This document shows positions 25,777 to 34,628 of a stretch of 47,657 bases of DNA, one piece after another. The notes under the pieces were generated by a model. It did not search any database. It saw only the letters and a program-made list of their open reading frames with translations, and was not told where the DNA came from. The position numbers and the translations under genes were made by a program. Each line of letters starts with the position of its first letter. Position 1 is the first letter of the stretch. The stretch comes from Myxococcales bacterium (GTDB lineage: Bacteria > Myxococcota_A > Polyangia > Polyangiales > Polyangiaceae). The DNA lies in the NCBI GenBank assembly GCA_021847645.1, contig JAJZQG010000037.1, forward strand, positions 1-47,657. The letters are read 5' to 3'.

Positions 25777-26394
25777 ATGGCGAAAGCGGACACGGGCATG
25801 GAGAAGTTCCCCAAAAAGGTGAAGGGCGAGGGCGGGCTCACGCTCACGGTGCGTCCCATGACGCACGACGACTTTGACCGGGTTCGCGCGTTCTTCGCGG
25901 CGCTGCCCTCGGCCGATCGGCTGTTTCTGCGCCACGACGTGACGCGTCCGGAGGTGCTGGCGCGTTGGTTCGCCAACCTCGATTACGGGCAGAAGCTGCC
26001 GCTGATGGCGCTGGATGGCGACAAGGTCGTGGGCCATGCGTTGCTCGACGGCGAGCAGCAGGGCTGGTCCCCGCACGTGGCCGAGGTGCGGGTGGTGGTG
26101 GCGCAGGCCTACAAGCAGCGGTCGGTCGGGTCGCTGCTGGCGCGCGAGCTGTTCGATATCGCCATCGCGCGGGGCTACGAGAAGATCATGGCGCGCATGA
26201 TGGACACGCAGCCGGCGGCGCAGAAGATGTTCGAGCGCATGGGGTTCGTGGTGGAGGCGCGGCTGGCGGGGCACGTCAAGGATCTGCAGGGCGAGCAGCA
26301 CGATCTGCTGATCATGACGTGCAAGCTGGACGACGCCTGGGCGCGCATGGAGGAGCTGCTGGCCGACATCTCGCCCTGGGCGTTGAACCAGTAG
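25777..26394 (+). CDS. GNAT-family N-acetyltransferase
   Basis: 205 residues from the ATG at 25777, chosen for the GAGGGAA just upstream. The fold starts LTLTVRPMTHDDFDRVRAFF, has the central beta strands (HVAEVRVVVAQAY), the acetyl-CoA loop QRSVGSLLARELFDIA and the last element MFERMGFVVEARLAGHVKDL. The loop differs from the usual RGxGIG, but the Gly and following Leu remain. MKDL/HVKDLQGEQHDLLIM at the end resembles acetyltransferases that act on amines or proteins. The substrate is unknown. It is convergent with the aldehyde dehydrogenase gene, only 28 bases away. Confidence 0.85.
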   Translation: MAKADTGMEKFPKKVKGEGGLTLTVRPMTHDDFDRVRAFFAALPSADRLFLRHDVTRPEVLARWFANLDYGQKLPLMALDGDKVVGHALLDGEQQGWSPHVAEVRVVVAQAYKQRSVGSLLARELFDIAIARGYEKIMARMMDTQPAAQKMFERMGFVVEARLAGHVKDLQGEQHDLLIMTCKLDDAWARMEELLADISPWALNQ

Positions 26395-26422
26395 GCGCCC
26401 GCGCGCGCGGCGTGGGAGCGGG

Positions 26423-27850
26423 TCAAGCTCCGCGCATCACCAGCATGCGGATCTCGGTCATGTCCTCCATGGCGAACCGCACGCCCTCCCGGCCCAGGCC
26501 GCTGTCCTTCACTCCACCGTACGGCATGTGATCGACCCGGAACGAGGGGACATCGTTGATCACCACGCCGCCGACCTCCAGCTCGTCCCAGGCCTTCATC
26601 GCCCGGAACAGGTCCCGGGTGAACACGCCTGCCTGCAGCCCGAACGCGCTGTCGTTGACCTCGCGATAGGCCTCGTCGATCGAGCGGAACGACGACAGCA
26701 CGGCGACCGGGCCGAAGGCTTCCTTGCACACCAGCGGCTCGTCTTTCGGAACGTCCTCGAGCAGGGTGGGCTCGAGCATGCATCCCTCGCGCTTACCGCC
26801 GCACAGAAGGCGCGCACCGTGGTCGACCGCGGACTTGATCCAGCTCTCGAGGCGCATGGCGTCCTTCTCGGAGATCACCGGCCCGATGAACGTGTCTTCC
26901 TGCTTCGGGTCGCCCATCTTGAGCGCGGTCGTCGCCTTGACCAGCGCGGTGCGCAGCGCCGAGAGCACCGACTCGTGCGCGATGATGCGCTGCACGCTGA
27001 TGCAGCTCTGCCCGGACTGGTAGAACGCCCCGAACAGGATGCGCTGCGCCACGTCGTCGATGCGCACGCCCTCGTCGACCACCACCGCGGCGTTGCCGCC
27101 CAGCTCGAGCACGACCTTCTTCTTGCCCGCGCGCGCCTTGAGATCCCATCCCACCTCCGCGCTGCCCGTGAAGCTCAGCAGCTTGAGGCGATCGTCTTCC
27201 ACGAACGCGTCGGCCCCGCTGCGGCTGCACGGCAGGATGGAGAACGCGCCCTTGGGAAGCTGGGTTTCGGCCAGGATCTGGCCGATCAGGATCGCCCCCA
27301 CGGGCGTATAGCTGGCCGGCTTGAGCACGAAAGGACAGCCTACGGCCAGCGCCGCGGCGATCTTATGGGCCACCAGGTTCAGCGGGAAGTTGAACGGCGA
27401 GATGAACGAGCAGGCGCCCACGGGCACGCGCTTCCACATCCCGCGGTAGCCCTTGGCGCGGGCGCTGATGTCCATCGTCATCACCTCGCCCTGCATCCGC
27501 ACCGCCTCTTCCGAGGCGATCCGGAAGGTGTCGACGAGCCGGCCCACCTCGCCGCGGGCATCGCGGATCGGCTTGCCGGCCTCGATGCACAGCGCCATGG
27601 CCAGCTCCTCGGAGCGGGCCACGAACCGATCGACGCAGTGATCGAGCACGGCCTTGCGCTCGTAGGCGGCCATACGCCGCATGGGCTCCGCGGCGCCCGA
27701 GGCGGCCTCGATGGCCAGGTCGATCGCGGCCGCGTCGGCAAGCGGAACGCGCGTGGCCACCTGTCCGGTGAACTTGTCGGTCACCGCAAGGTCGTGGTTG
27801 GGCTCGTGGGGCTCGTTGGCCAGGAAGTAGGGATAGACCGGCTCCAGCAT
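26423..27850 (-). CDS. NAD(P)-dependent aldehyde dehydrogenase
   Basis: 475 residues from the ATG at 27850, with GAGG 5 bases upstream. Family landmarks: SFISPFNFPLNLVAHKIAAA, KPASYTPVGAILIG, SFTGSAEVGWDLKA, the general base in VLELGGNAAVVV, the nucleophile Cys283 in QSGQSCISVQR, and KEAFGPVAVL and HMPYGGVKDSGLGREG near the end. It oxidises an aldehyde to the acid. FNFPLNL and GKKKVVLELGGNA resemble the succinate-semialdehyde, lactaldehyde and aminoaldehyde subgroups, but the substrate is not settled. It is divergent from the deacetylase-like gene at 28167. A shared role in acetylated-amine breakdown is possible but only inferred. Confidence 0.93.
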   Translation of the reverse strand: MLEPVYPYFLANEPHEPNHDLAVTDKFTGQVATRVPLADAAAIDLAIEAASGAAEPMRRMAAYERKAVLDHCVDRFVARSEELAMALCIEAGKPIRDARGEVGRLVDTFRIASEEAVRMQGEVMTMDISARAKGYRGMWKRVPVGACSFISPFNFPLNLVAHKIAAALAVGCPFVLKPASYTPVGAILIGQILAETQLPKGAFSILPCSRSGADAFVEDDRLKLLSFTGSAEVGWDLKARAGKKKVVLELGGNAAVVVDEGVRIDDVAQRILFGAFYQSGQSCISVQRIIAHESVLSALRTALVKATTALKMGDPKQEDTFIGPVISEKDAMRLESWIKSAVDHGARLLCGGKREGCMLEPTLLEDVPKDEPLVCKEAFGPVAVLSSFRSIDEAYREVNDSAFGLQAGVFTRDLFRAMKAWDELEVGGVVINDVPSFRVDHMPYGGVKDSGLGREGVRFAMEDMTEIRMLVMRGA

Positions 27851-28166
27851 GATGGCCTCGATGGGCGTGCGGGTGCGTTGGCCGCGATCGCCACGGCGCA
27901 TGTTCCCCCTGCCTTGCCGGAGCTTCAAGCTGCTTGCTCAAGCGTCCGCATGGACGGATTCGTGCCCGGCCCGGGTCACCTGCCACCGTCGCATCTCTCG
28001 CGCGGCGTGGTACTGTGCAGGCAAGAAGGCGCCGCGCTCCCCAAAAGCGCGCGAGCGACGGATTGCCGTCGTGCAGTCCGGGACCCGATGCGAAGCGCGA
28101 TGGAGTCGGAAGTTGTTGCCCAAGCCCGCGATCCGTTCCGCGGGCACGAGCCCGCCCGGTGACGCC
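27851..28166. other. Divergent promoter region between aldehyde dehydrogenase and deacetylase-like genes
   Basis: 316 bases. The frames here are open but encode nothing recognisable. No clear promoter pair or operator dyad could be singled out; TACTGT near 28011 is a possible -10 for the plus-strand gene, without a matching -35. Confidence 0.4.
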
Positions 28167-29954
28167 ATGGATTTGCTGCGCTGGAAGCTGCTTGCCCAAC
28201 GCCACCTCTTCGGACGCCGCGTGCGGATCTGGTACTCCTCGGCGTTCCGTCTTCCGCTGCCGGGCCTCGAGGGCAGCACCGGCTTCGAACCTCGCCGCGC
28301 CGACTACGTGCTGTGGTTCCTGCTCGATCAGTGGGCCCTGGCGCCATCGGCCGTGCGCACGCCGCGGCGCGTGCGCTACCGCGAGCTCGCGCGTGTCCAT
28401 CAAGCCGATTACCTCGAGACGCTGAGCGACAAGCGCACTCTGGCCCGCATCTTCGCGGTCGACGAGTCCGGGCTCAACGTGGACGAGGTGCTGCGTACGG
28501 TCCGCCTGGCCTGTGGCGCGACCGTCGACGCGGCTCTGGATTGTCTCAAGACAGGCGGGTCGGCCTTGAATCTGTTCGGCGGCTTCCATCACGCCTCGCC
28601 TGCGCAGGGCGGCGGCTTCTGCGCCATCAACGACATCGCCGTGGCTGTCGATGCGCTGCGCCAGCAAGCGTTCTTCGGCCAGATCGCGGTGATCGACCTC
28701 GACGCGCACCCGCCCGACGGGCTGGCCGATTGTCTCGGTGCGGCCGAAAACGTGTGGGTCGGCTCGCTGTCCGGCGAGAGCTGGGGCCCGCTGACTGGTG
28801 TCGACGACACGGTGCTGGCCCGCGGCACCGGTGACGCCACCTACCTGCAAGCGTTGTCGGGGCTGCTCGGGCGCATGCCTCGGCCCGAGTTCGCGTTCGT
28901 CATCGCGGGCGGTGACGTGCTTGCCGGCGATCGGCTGGGCAAGCTGTCGCTCACGCTCGCGGGGGCGCGTCGACGGGATCTGCACGTGCGCGAGGCCTTG
29001 GGCGGGGTGCCCACGGTATGGCTGCCGGGCGGCGGCTATGGCGAAGACTCGTGGCGGGTGTTCGCGGGCACGGCGCTGGTGGTCGCGTGCCGCTCCGCGG
29101 AGCCCATTGCGATGGACTACGAGCCGATGCGCGCGCGGTTCAGCTGGGTGGCGTCTCGTCTGAGCCTGGACAAGCTCGAAGGCGGCACCGAGATCAGCTG
29201 GGCCGATGTGGAGGAGTCGCTCGGGCTGCGCGCGCCCTCGCAACATCGCTTCCTTGGCTTTTACAGCACAGAAGGCTTGGAATACGCGCTATCGCGTTAC
29301 GGCTTGCTGCCGCACCTGTGGCGGCTGGGCTACTCGAACTTCCGCGTGGTGGTCGAACCCGCGGCGCTGGGCGACGCGGTTCGGCTGTTCGGAACGGCAG
29401 CCGGCAAGGAGCACATGTTGCTCGAGTGCGTGCTCGAGAAGCGACGCATCGCGGACGCGGACGTGCTGTACGTGCATTGGCTGACGCTGCGCAATCCGAG
29501 GGCGCGGTTCAGCCACCGCCGGCCCCAGCTGCCCGGGCAGGACAAACCCGGTCTGGGCCTGGCGCGCGAGATGGGCTGGGTGTTCCAGCGCATGGCACGG
29601 CGCCTGGGGCTCGAAGGCGTCGTCTTCCGGCCAGCTTGGTTCCACACCGCGTATACCGGCCGATATCACTTCGTGTTCGTGGACCCGGCGCGGCAGGGAA
29701 GGTTCGAGGCGATGATCCGGGATCTGGGGCAGCTGCCGCTCATCGAGGTCACCAAGGCCGCCGCCGAGGGCCGGGTGCTGATGAACGGCGAGCCCTACAC
29801 GTGGGAGGCCGACGAGATGGTCTTCTGGCTCGGGCCGTCGCGGCTCGACGAGAAGCTCGTGGAGGCCGAGCGATCGCGGGTGTCTTTTTCGCTCGCTCCG
29901 CCCCCAACGCCGAGCCGCACCCAGACCTCGACTGCAACCCCGCACGCCCGCTAG
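28167..29954 (+). CDS. Histone-deacetylase-like amidohydrolase with a large uncharacterised C-terminal region
   Basis: 595 residues from the ATG at 28167. Residues about 30-330 form an arginase/deacetylase fold: the paired catalytic histidines in GGFHHASPAQGGGFCAIND, zinc ligands Asp and His in VIDLDAHPPDG, the third ligand Asp in VIAGGDVLAGDRLG, and the Tyr in LPGGGYGED. Bacterial relatives deacetylate polyamines or other acetylated amines, less often proteins. The usual HQGNG is PPDG here. Residues about 360-595 have no match I know, with conserved-looking LLPHLWRLGYSNFRVVVEP, RFSHRRPQLPG and WFHTAYTGRYHFVFVDP. That makes the protein almost twice the usual length. A GNAT and an aldehyde dehydrogenase are close by. 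Confidence 0.85.
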   Translation: MDLLRWKLLAQRHLFGRRVRIWYSSAFRLPLPGLEGSTGFEPRRADYVLWFLLDQWALAPSAVRTPRRVRYRELARVHQADYLETLSDKRTLARIFAVDESGLNVDEVLRTVRLACGATVDAALDCLKTGGSALNLFGGFHHASPAQGGGFCAINDIAVAVDALRQQAFFGQIAVIDLDAHPPDGLADCLGAAENVWVGSLSGESWGPLTGVDDTVLARGTGDATYLQALSGLLGRMPRPEFAFVIAGGDVLAGDRLGKLSLTLAGARRRDLHVREALGGVPTVWLPGGGYGEDSWRVFAGTALVVACRSAEPIAMDYEPMRARFSWVASRLSLDKLEGGTEISWADVEESLGLRAPSQHRFLGFYSTEGLEYALSRYGLLPHLWRLGYSNFRVVVEPAALGDAVRLFGTAAGKEHMLLECVLEKRRIADADVLYVHWLTLRNPRARFSHRRPQLPGQDKPGLGLAREMGWVFQRMARRLGLEGVVFRPAWFHTAYTGRYHFVFVDPARQGRFEAMIRDLGQLPLIEVTKAAAEGRVLMNGEPYTWEADEMVFWLGPSRLDEKLVEAERSRVSFSLAPPPTPSRTQTSTATPHAR

Positions 29955-30122
29955 AGCGTGTCGGGGAAAAGATCAACGCAGAGGCGCGGAGGCTCAAAGG
30001 CCGGAAAGGCGATCGCGGGCACGTGCGAACAGCCGGCGTGGGTGACGACGCCCGGCTGCCTACGGCGGGCGCCTCTGTTCAGAGCCGGGTGCAGGGCACG
30101 AGCCGAGCGAGCTACGCGACGG

Positions 30123-30225
30123 CTATCGCACCATGGCTTCCTTGATCTGGCCGAAGACAGGCTCGACCGTGGTCTTGCGCATTCGATAGCAGCCGTTGAC
30201 CCAAGTTGCACGGCAGGTCGTCCCG
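30123..30225 (-). pseudogene. C-terminal fragment of a DDE-type transposase
   Basis: On the minus strand the frame ending at the TAG at 30123-30125 reads RMRKTTVEPVFGQIKEAMVR. This is the signature near the C-terminus of IS5/IS1182-type transposases (TVEPVFGQIK, containing the last catalytic Glu region). Only about 30 codons align. The rest of the element, its ends and its target duplication are gone. Confidence 0.6.
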
Positions 30226-30295
30226 ACCCATGGCCGCCTGGAGCACCGATTCCTTCGCAGCGGCGGGATCCGGCGGACGTCCCGAGGCGGCCCAT

Positions 30296-30405
30296 CGGCT
30301 ACGCAACTGCACCCCCAACGAGTTTCCTTCGCCTCCTCGCTTCGCCGGACGAGGCTCTCTCGCCCGCTGTCGTGGGAGAGGGGCGAGGGGTGAGGGAAAT
30401 CTGCT
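30296..30405. repeat. Dispersed repeat, copy B
   Basis: Second copy of the element at 15813-15925, same orientation, starting CGGCTACGCAACTGCACC and ending GGGTGAGGGAAA. It lies next to the transposase fragment, 320 bases before hcp. Confidence 0.75.
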
Positions 30406-30725
30406 CGGCGTCGATGACATCGAGAAACCGCTCACACCTGCGCCACTGCCCCGATCCCTACTCTTCTGCGTGCTTCTGCGTCATCGGCGGCTGCCCTCCG
30501 CCACGCCCGCGACCGTGCCGATTCTCCTCGACATGATGCCCGTCATGGCGGGGCCCCCGGTCCTGGTGCATACCGCGCTCGCACCTCGACACCACGGCAA
30601 AGGCTGCCGTCCGTGGAGCGCGTCGGTGATGCGACGAACGTGCCCCGCTGCCGCCCGGACGCGGCGCGAACGACCGCCTCGTCGCGTCCGCCGCCGGCTT
30701 CGCGGTTCGCATCAAGGAGAAGGAA

Positions 30726-32384
30726 ATGAGCATGTTCTGTTATCAGTGCGAGCAGACGTCCCACGGGACCGGATGTACCGACATGGGCGTGTGCGGCAAG
30801 GACCCGCAGGTCGCTGCCCTGCAGGACGTCCTGGTATTCGGGCTCAAGGGTCTGTCGCGCTATGCGCACCGTCTTCGCCAGTTGGGTGTGAAGGACGCCG
30901 AGGTCGATCGGTTCGCGCTGGAGGTGCTGTTCCTGACGGTGACGAACGTGAACTTCGACGCTGCGGCGCACGTGCCAGTGATTCGGCGGCTCGAGGCGCT
31001 GCGCGAACGCACCCGAGCCTTGTACGAGCGGACCGCGAGAGCCCGGGGCGCGACGCCCGACCAGCTCGACGGCGCGGCGAGCTTCCGGCCCGCCGCCAGC
31101 CTGCAAGGGCTCGTGGCCCAGGGCAGGGAGGTCGGCGTGGACAAGGCCCTCGTCAAGCTCGGCAAGGACGTCTCCGGGCTGCAGGAGCTGCTGTTGTACG
31201 GGCTGAAGGGCCTGGCGGCCTATGCGGATCACGCTCGGATTCTCGGCAAGGAGAGCGACGCGGTCTATGCGTTCATTCACGAGGCGCTCGACTTGCTCGC
31301 CAGCGAGCGTGGCAATGCGGATACGCTGGTGAGCATGTGCCTGCGCTGCGGAGAAGTGAACCTGTCGGTCATGGCGATGCTCGACGAGGCGAACACGACC
31401 GCGTATGGGCATCCAGTGCCGACGCCGGTGCGAATCCACCCCAGGAAGGGCAAGGCGATTCTGGTATCCGGCCACGATCTGAAGGATCTCGAGATGCTGT
31501 TGGAGCAGACGGCGGGCACGGGAATCCAGGTGTACACGCACAGCGAGATGCTGCCGGCGCATGGCTACCCGCAGCTCAAGCACAAGTACCCGCACTTGGC
31601 GGGCAACTACGGTGGTGCGTGGCAGAATCAGCGCCAGGAGTTCGAGGCGTTTCCGGGCGCCATCCTGATGACGACCAACTGCATCCAGATGCCGAAGGAG
31701 TCGTACAAGGCGCGGATCTTCACCACGGGCCACGTGGGCTGGCCGGGCGTGGCGCACGTGGAGCACGGGCAATTCGCCCCCGTCATCGCCGCCGCGCTCG
31801 AGGCGCCGGGATTTGCCGAGGACGGGACCGACGAGACGATCCTGGTCGGCTTTGGGCACGAAGCGGTGTTGGGTGTCGCGGACAAGGTGGTGGATGCGGT
31901 GAAGTCGGGCGCGATCAAGCGCTTCTATCTGATTGGCGGATGCGACGGCGCCAAGCCCGGCCGCAACTACTATACAGAGTTTGCCCAGGCGGTTCCGGAC
32001 GACTGCGTGGTGCTGACGCTGGCTTGCGGAAAGTACCGGTTCAACAAGCTGCCTTTCGGCGACATCAACGGCATTCCCCGGTTGCTCGACATGGGCCAGT
32101 GCAATGACGCCTACTCGGCCATCCAGGTGGCGCTGGCGCTCGCCAAGGCCTTCGACACCGACGTCAACGGGCTGCCCCTGTCGATGGTGCTGTCGTGGTT
32201 CGAGCAGAAGGCGGTCGCCATCCTGCTGACCCTGCTGCACCTGGGCGTGAAGAAGATTCGCCTGGGGCCGAGCCTGCCTGCGTTCGTCACCCCGGCCGTG
32301 CTGGACGTGCTCGTGCGCAACTTCCAGATCGCGCCCATCACCACCGTCGAGCAGGATCTGCCCGCGACCCTGGCCGGCAACTGA
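30726..32384 (+). CDS. hcp: Hybrid cluster protein (hydroxylamine reductase)
   Basis: 552 residues; AAGGAGAAGGAA precedes the ATG. The N-terminal cysteines C5-x2-C8-x8-C17-x5-C23 (MFCYQCEQT, GCTDMGVCGK) bind the [4Fe-4S] cluster with the class I spacing. Hybrid-cluster ligands are seen in GHDLKDLEMLLEQT, TTNCIQMP, CDGAKPGRNYYTEFA and TLACGKYRFNKL, and in GSHP-equivalent positions near the end. The enzyme reduces nitric oxide or hydroxylamine, or acts in S-nitrosylation control, and functions under anaerobic or nitrosative stress. No hcr reductase gene is adjacent. No FNR or NsrR-type dyad was found directly upstream. A hairpin follows the stop at 32395. Confidence 0.96.
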   Translation: MSMFCYQCEQTSHGTGCTDMGVCGKDPQVAALQDVLVFGLKGLSRYAHRLRQLGVKDAEVDRFALEVLFLTVTNVNFDAAAHVPVIRRLEALRERTRALYERTARARGATPDQLDGAASFRPAASLQGLVAQGREVGVDKALVKLGKDVSGLQELLLYGLKGLAAYADHARILGKESDAVYAFIHEALDLLASERGNADTLVSMCLRCGEVNLSVMAMLDEANTTAYGHPVPTPVRIHPRKGKAILVSGHDLKDLEMLLEQTAGTGIQVYTHSEMLPAHGYPQLKHKYPHLAGNYGGAWQNQRQEFEAFPGAILMTTNCIQMPKESYKARIFTTGHVGWPGVAHVEHGQFAPVIAAALEAPGFAEDGTDETILVGFGHEAVLGVADKVVDAVKSGAIKRFYLIGGCDGAKPGRNYYTEFAQAVPDDCVVLTLACGKYRFNKLPFGDINGIPRLLDMGQCNDAYSAIQVALALAKAFDTDVNGLPLSMVLSWFEQKAVAILLTLLHLGVKKIRLGPSLPAFVTPAVLDVLVRNFQIAPITTVEQDLPATLAGN

Positions 32385-32394
32385 CACGCAACGA

Positions 32395-32417
32395 GGCGCC
32401 GTCGGCCTTTCGGCGCC
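32395..32417 (+). terminator. Hairpin just after hcp
   Basis: GGCGCCG (32395-32401) and CGGCGCC (32411-32417) form a perfect 7-bp stem with a 9-base loop, 11 bases after the hcp stop. No T-tract follows, so it may act through Rho or only protect the 3' end. Confidence 0.35.
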
Positions 32418-32546
32418 CGATCGCGGCGTGCCCGGTCCCGCCCCGTAGTCCCGCGGAACGGCGCGGTGCGTTCCTCCGTTTCCTCCCACGTCTCCCCGAG
32501 CTCTCTGTGATAGACTGTGCCCTGTCGCGCAGCCGGAGGAGGCAAC

Positions 32547-32999
32547 ATGCCCAACAGCAGCGTCCAGATTCGTCTCATGCAGGCCGCAGACCTCGAAGCC
32601 GTCGTGCGGATCGACGGCAAGATCCTCGGCACACCCCGATCCGAGTACTTCGAGATGAAGTTCGAGGTGCTCTTCGAGTCCAGCGATTGCCTGCCCACCT
32701 CGCTCGTGGCGGAAGACGCCAGCGGGGCCGTGGTGGGGTTCGTGATGGGCACGCTCTACATGGGGGAATTCGGCATCTACCAGGAGCAGGCGACCCTGGA
32801 CACCATCGGCGTGGACCCCGAATACCAGAAGAAGGGAATCGGCGAGCAGCTCGTGGGAGAGTTCGTGGCCCACCTCAAGAGCCTGGGCGTCAAGAAGCTC
32901 AGCACGCTGGTGGACACGGACGACGCGAAGCTGATGCACTTCTTCGGTGCCAATCGGTTCGTGCCCTCGAAGATCGTCAACCTGGAACGTCGCCTGTGA
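32547..32999 (+). CDS. GNAT-family N-acetyltransferase
   Basis: 150 residues, one compact GNAT domain; GGAGGAGG lies 5 bases before the ATG at 32547. Visible elements are VQIRLMQAADLEAVVRID (first strand and helix), LVAEDASGAVVGFVMG, TLDTIGVDPEYQKKGIGEQL (acetyl-CoA pyrophosphate loop QKKGIG) and MHFFGANRFVPSKIV (last helix and strand). It is close in length to RimI-like enzymes, but the substrate cannot be read. It stands between hcp and the ECF-like operon, 52 bases before the latter on the same strand, and could be its first gene; the HTH gene start argues for a separate unit. Confidence 0.88.
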   Translation: MPNSSVQIRLMQAADLEAVVRIDGKILGTPRSEYFEMKFEVLFESSDCLPTSLVAEDASGAVVGFVMGTLYMGEFGIYQEQATLDTIGVDPEYQKKGIGEQLVGEFVAHLKSLGVKKLSTLVDTDDAKLMHFFGANRFVPSKIVNLERRL

Positions 33000-33051
33000 T
33001 GGGGATCGTTGGCCGCATAATGTAGAAAGTTGTTGAAAGTCGATCCAGCCT

Positions 33052-34623
33052 GTGACAAATGTGGGCGCGCTTCCCATGCGGCGCCCCAACCCCCTGCCCC
33101 CTGCCGACCCGGCCGCCCCCATCGGCGATTGGCTCACCACCACCGAGGTCGCCGCCCTGCTTCGCGTGCACCCCAAGCACGTCTATCGGCTCCTCCACCA
33201 AGGCATGCCCGCACGGCGCGTCGGCGGCCAATGGCGCTTCTCCCACGACGCCATCTCTCAGTGGGCCGCGCGACGGCGCGACGTGTTCTCCACTCCCTCC
33301 GAGGCGCCCGTCGACTCCATCGTAGCGTCGGGACCCTCGCTCGTGGCCGTCGAGCCCAACGAAATCGCCGATGCCCTCGTCAGCCTCGCGGGCGCGTCGT
33401 CCTCACCTGCCGTCGCCCTGGTCCCTACGCGCTCGCGCCGTGCGGCCGAGCTGCTCGCATCCGGCCAGGTCGCCGCGGCCGTCATCCGCCACGGCGATGC
33501 GCCGAGCGTGGGCTGCGCAACGGTGCGCATGACCCTGGGCGAGCGGCAGATCGGCGTGCTCGGCCGCGCAGAGCTCTCCTCTCCGGAGGCGGCCCGATCG
33601 ATGGCCGTCCCGCCGCTGACCCAAGCGGGTGACGACGGCGTCGCGGTCTGGCTTCGCGCCGCCCCGCCGCGCGGGATTGCCCTGCATCCCGCCGGCTCGG
33701 AGCTCGACGCGTGCGCGAGAGTATTGCGGCAGGAATCCGATGCAGCGATCGGCGCCCGCGTGTGGGCGCGGCGCCTGGGCCTGCGTTTTCATCCCTTGCA
33801 CACCGAGCGCTGGGAGCTCGCCGTTCGCGTCGACGCCATGGAAGACCCCAATGTGGCCGGTCTGTGCACGGCCATCCAGGGCGACGCGCTACGTGCGAGT
33901 CTGTCGGAAGCCCTCGAATGCGCGGTAGACGCCGTGGGGCAGATGCGGCTCGAGCGCGGTGCGCAGCCCGGACCGGACCGCTACATCGCCGCCGGCGACG
34001 ATGCCGCGGCCGACGAGCCGCCCGGCCGTTCGCGAACGAGCGTTCGTTGGGCAGTGCTGATCCGGGATCGGGCCGATCAGATGCTGGGTCTGGTGCAGGA
34101 GCTGCGGGATCGTGGGCTTCGCGTGGGCGGCTTCGTCCAGGTGCCTTCCGGCCCGGCCTCTGCCAAGCCTCTGGGCTATGACCTGTACCGCCTCAACAAG
34201 CCCGAGCGCGCGCCGCTCGCCGAGCGCATTCGCCACGACCAGCTCAGCCCGTCGGGCGATCGGTTCTGCGAGCTGAGCTTTCACGCCTCGACGCTCGCGC
34301 GGGCGTGTGAATGGCTGCGCGAGGATGTCAGCATGTCCGACCTGCTGATTGTCGACGGTGTGGGAAGGCTCGAGACGCGCGGCCAGGGATTGTTTCCCGC
34401 GCTGGCCTGGGCGCGCACCCAGAGCCGCCCCAAGCTGATCATCCTGTCGTCGCGCCGTGCCCACGTGCCCGACGTGGCGCGACGGCTCTCCCTGTCCGAC
34501 AAGCAGGTTACCGAGCTGTCCTTCGGGAGCCAGTCCGCCGCGCCGCAACAGATCGTCGAACAAATCGTGCGAGCTTGCGGGCGAACGCCGCGCGCTCGAC
34601 CTTCCACACCCCGACCAGAGTAG
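33052..34623 (+). CDS. Excisionase-type HTH / PBP-like / NTPase-like regulator
   Basis: 523 residues from a GTG at 33052; the ATG at 33076 is an alternative. Residues about 25-75 are a MerR/excisionase-type helix-turn-helix (DWLTTTEVAALLRVHPKHVY ... GGQWRFSHDAISQW). Residues about 95-300 resemble a periplasmic-binding-protein-like ligand domain, as in HTH regulators of oxyanion uptake. Residues about 325-500 resemble the DUF2478/NTPase_1 group (RADQMLGLVQELRDRGLRVG, GYDLYRLNKPE, DLLIVDGVGRLETRGQG) but lack a Walker A motif. It is the first gene of a seven-gene operon and is probably its ligand-responsive regulator. The following ATPase starts 5 bases after this stop. Confidence 0.72.
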   Translation: MTNVGALPMRRPNPLPPADPAAPIGDWLTTTEVAALLRVHPKHVYRLLHQGMPARRVGGQWRFSHDAISQWAARRRDVFSTPSEAPVDSIVASGPSLVAVEPNEIADALVSLAGASSSPAVALVPTRSRRAAELLASGQVAAAVIRHGDAPSVGCATVRMTLGERQIGVLGRAELSSPEAARSMAVPPLTQAGDDGVAVWLRAAPPRGIALHPAGSELDACARVLRQESDAAIGARVWARRLGLRFHPLHTERWELAVRVDAMEDPNVAGLCTAIQGDALRASLSEALECAVDAVGQMRLERGAQPGPDRYIAAGDDAAADEPPGRSRTSVRWAVLIRDRADQMLGLVQELRDRGLRVGGFVQVPSGPASAKPLGYDLYRLNKPERAPLAERIRHDQLSPSGDRFCELSFHASTLARACEWLREDVSMSDLLIVDGVGRLETRGQGLFPALAWARTQSRPKLIILSSRRAHVPDVARRLSLSDKQVTELSFGSQSAAPQQIVEQIVRACGRTPRARPSTPRPE

Positions 34624-34628
34624 CGGCC

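Larger units (their letters stand above)
29975..30481. repeat. Composite repeat region bounded by inverted ACGCAGA motifs
   Basis: AACGCAGAGGCGCGGAGG (29975-29992) has an inverted, imperfect partner at 30462-30481 (CTTCTGCGTGCTTCTGCGT on the plus strand). Between them lie the transposase fragment and copy B of the dispersed repeat. ACGCAGAGGC-type tracts are common dispersed repeats in bacterial chromosomes. The whole 29955-30725 spacer has no intact gene and reads as a graveyard of mobile DNA. Confidence 0.45.

Noticed and set aside
30640..30725. FNR- or NsrR-type operator upstream of hcp.
   Set aside because: No TTGAT-N4-ATCAA-like or other convincing dyad is present in the leader.
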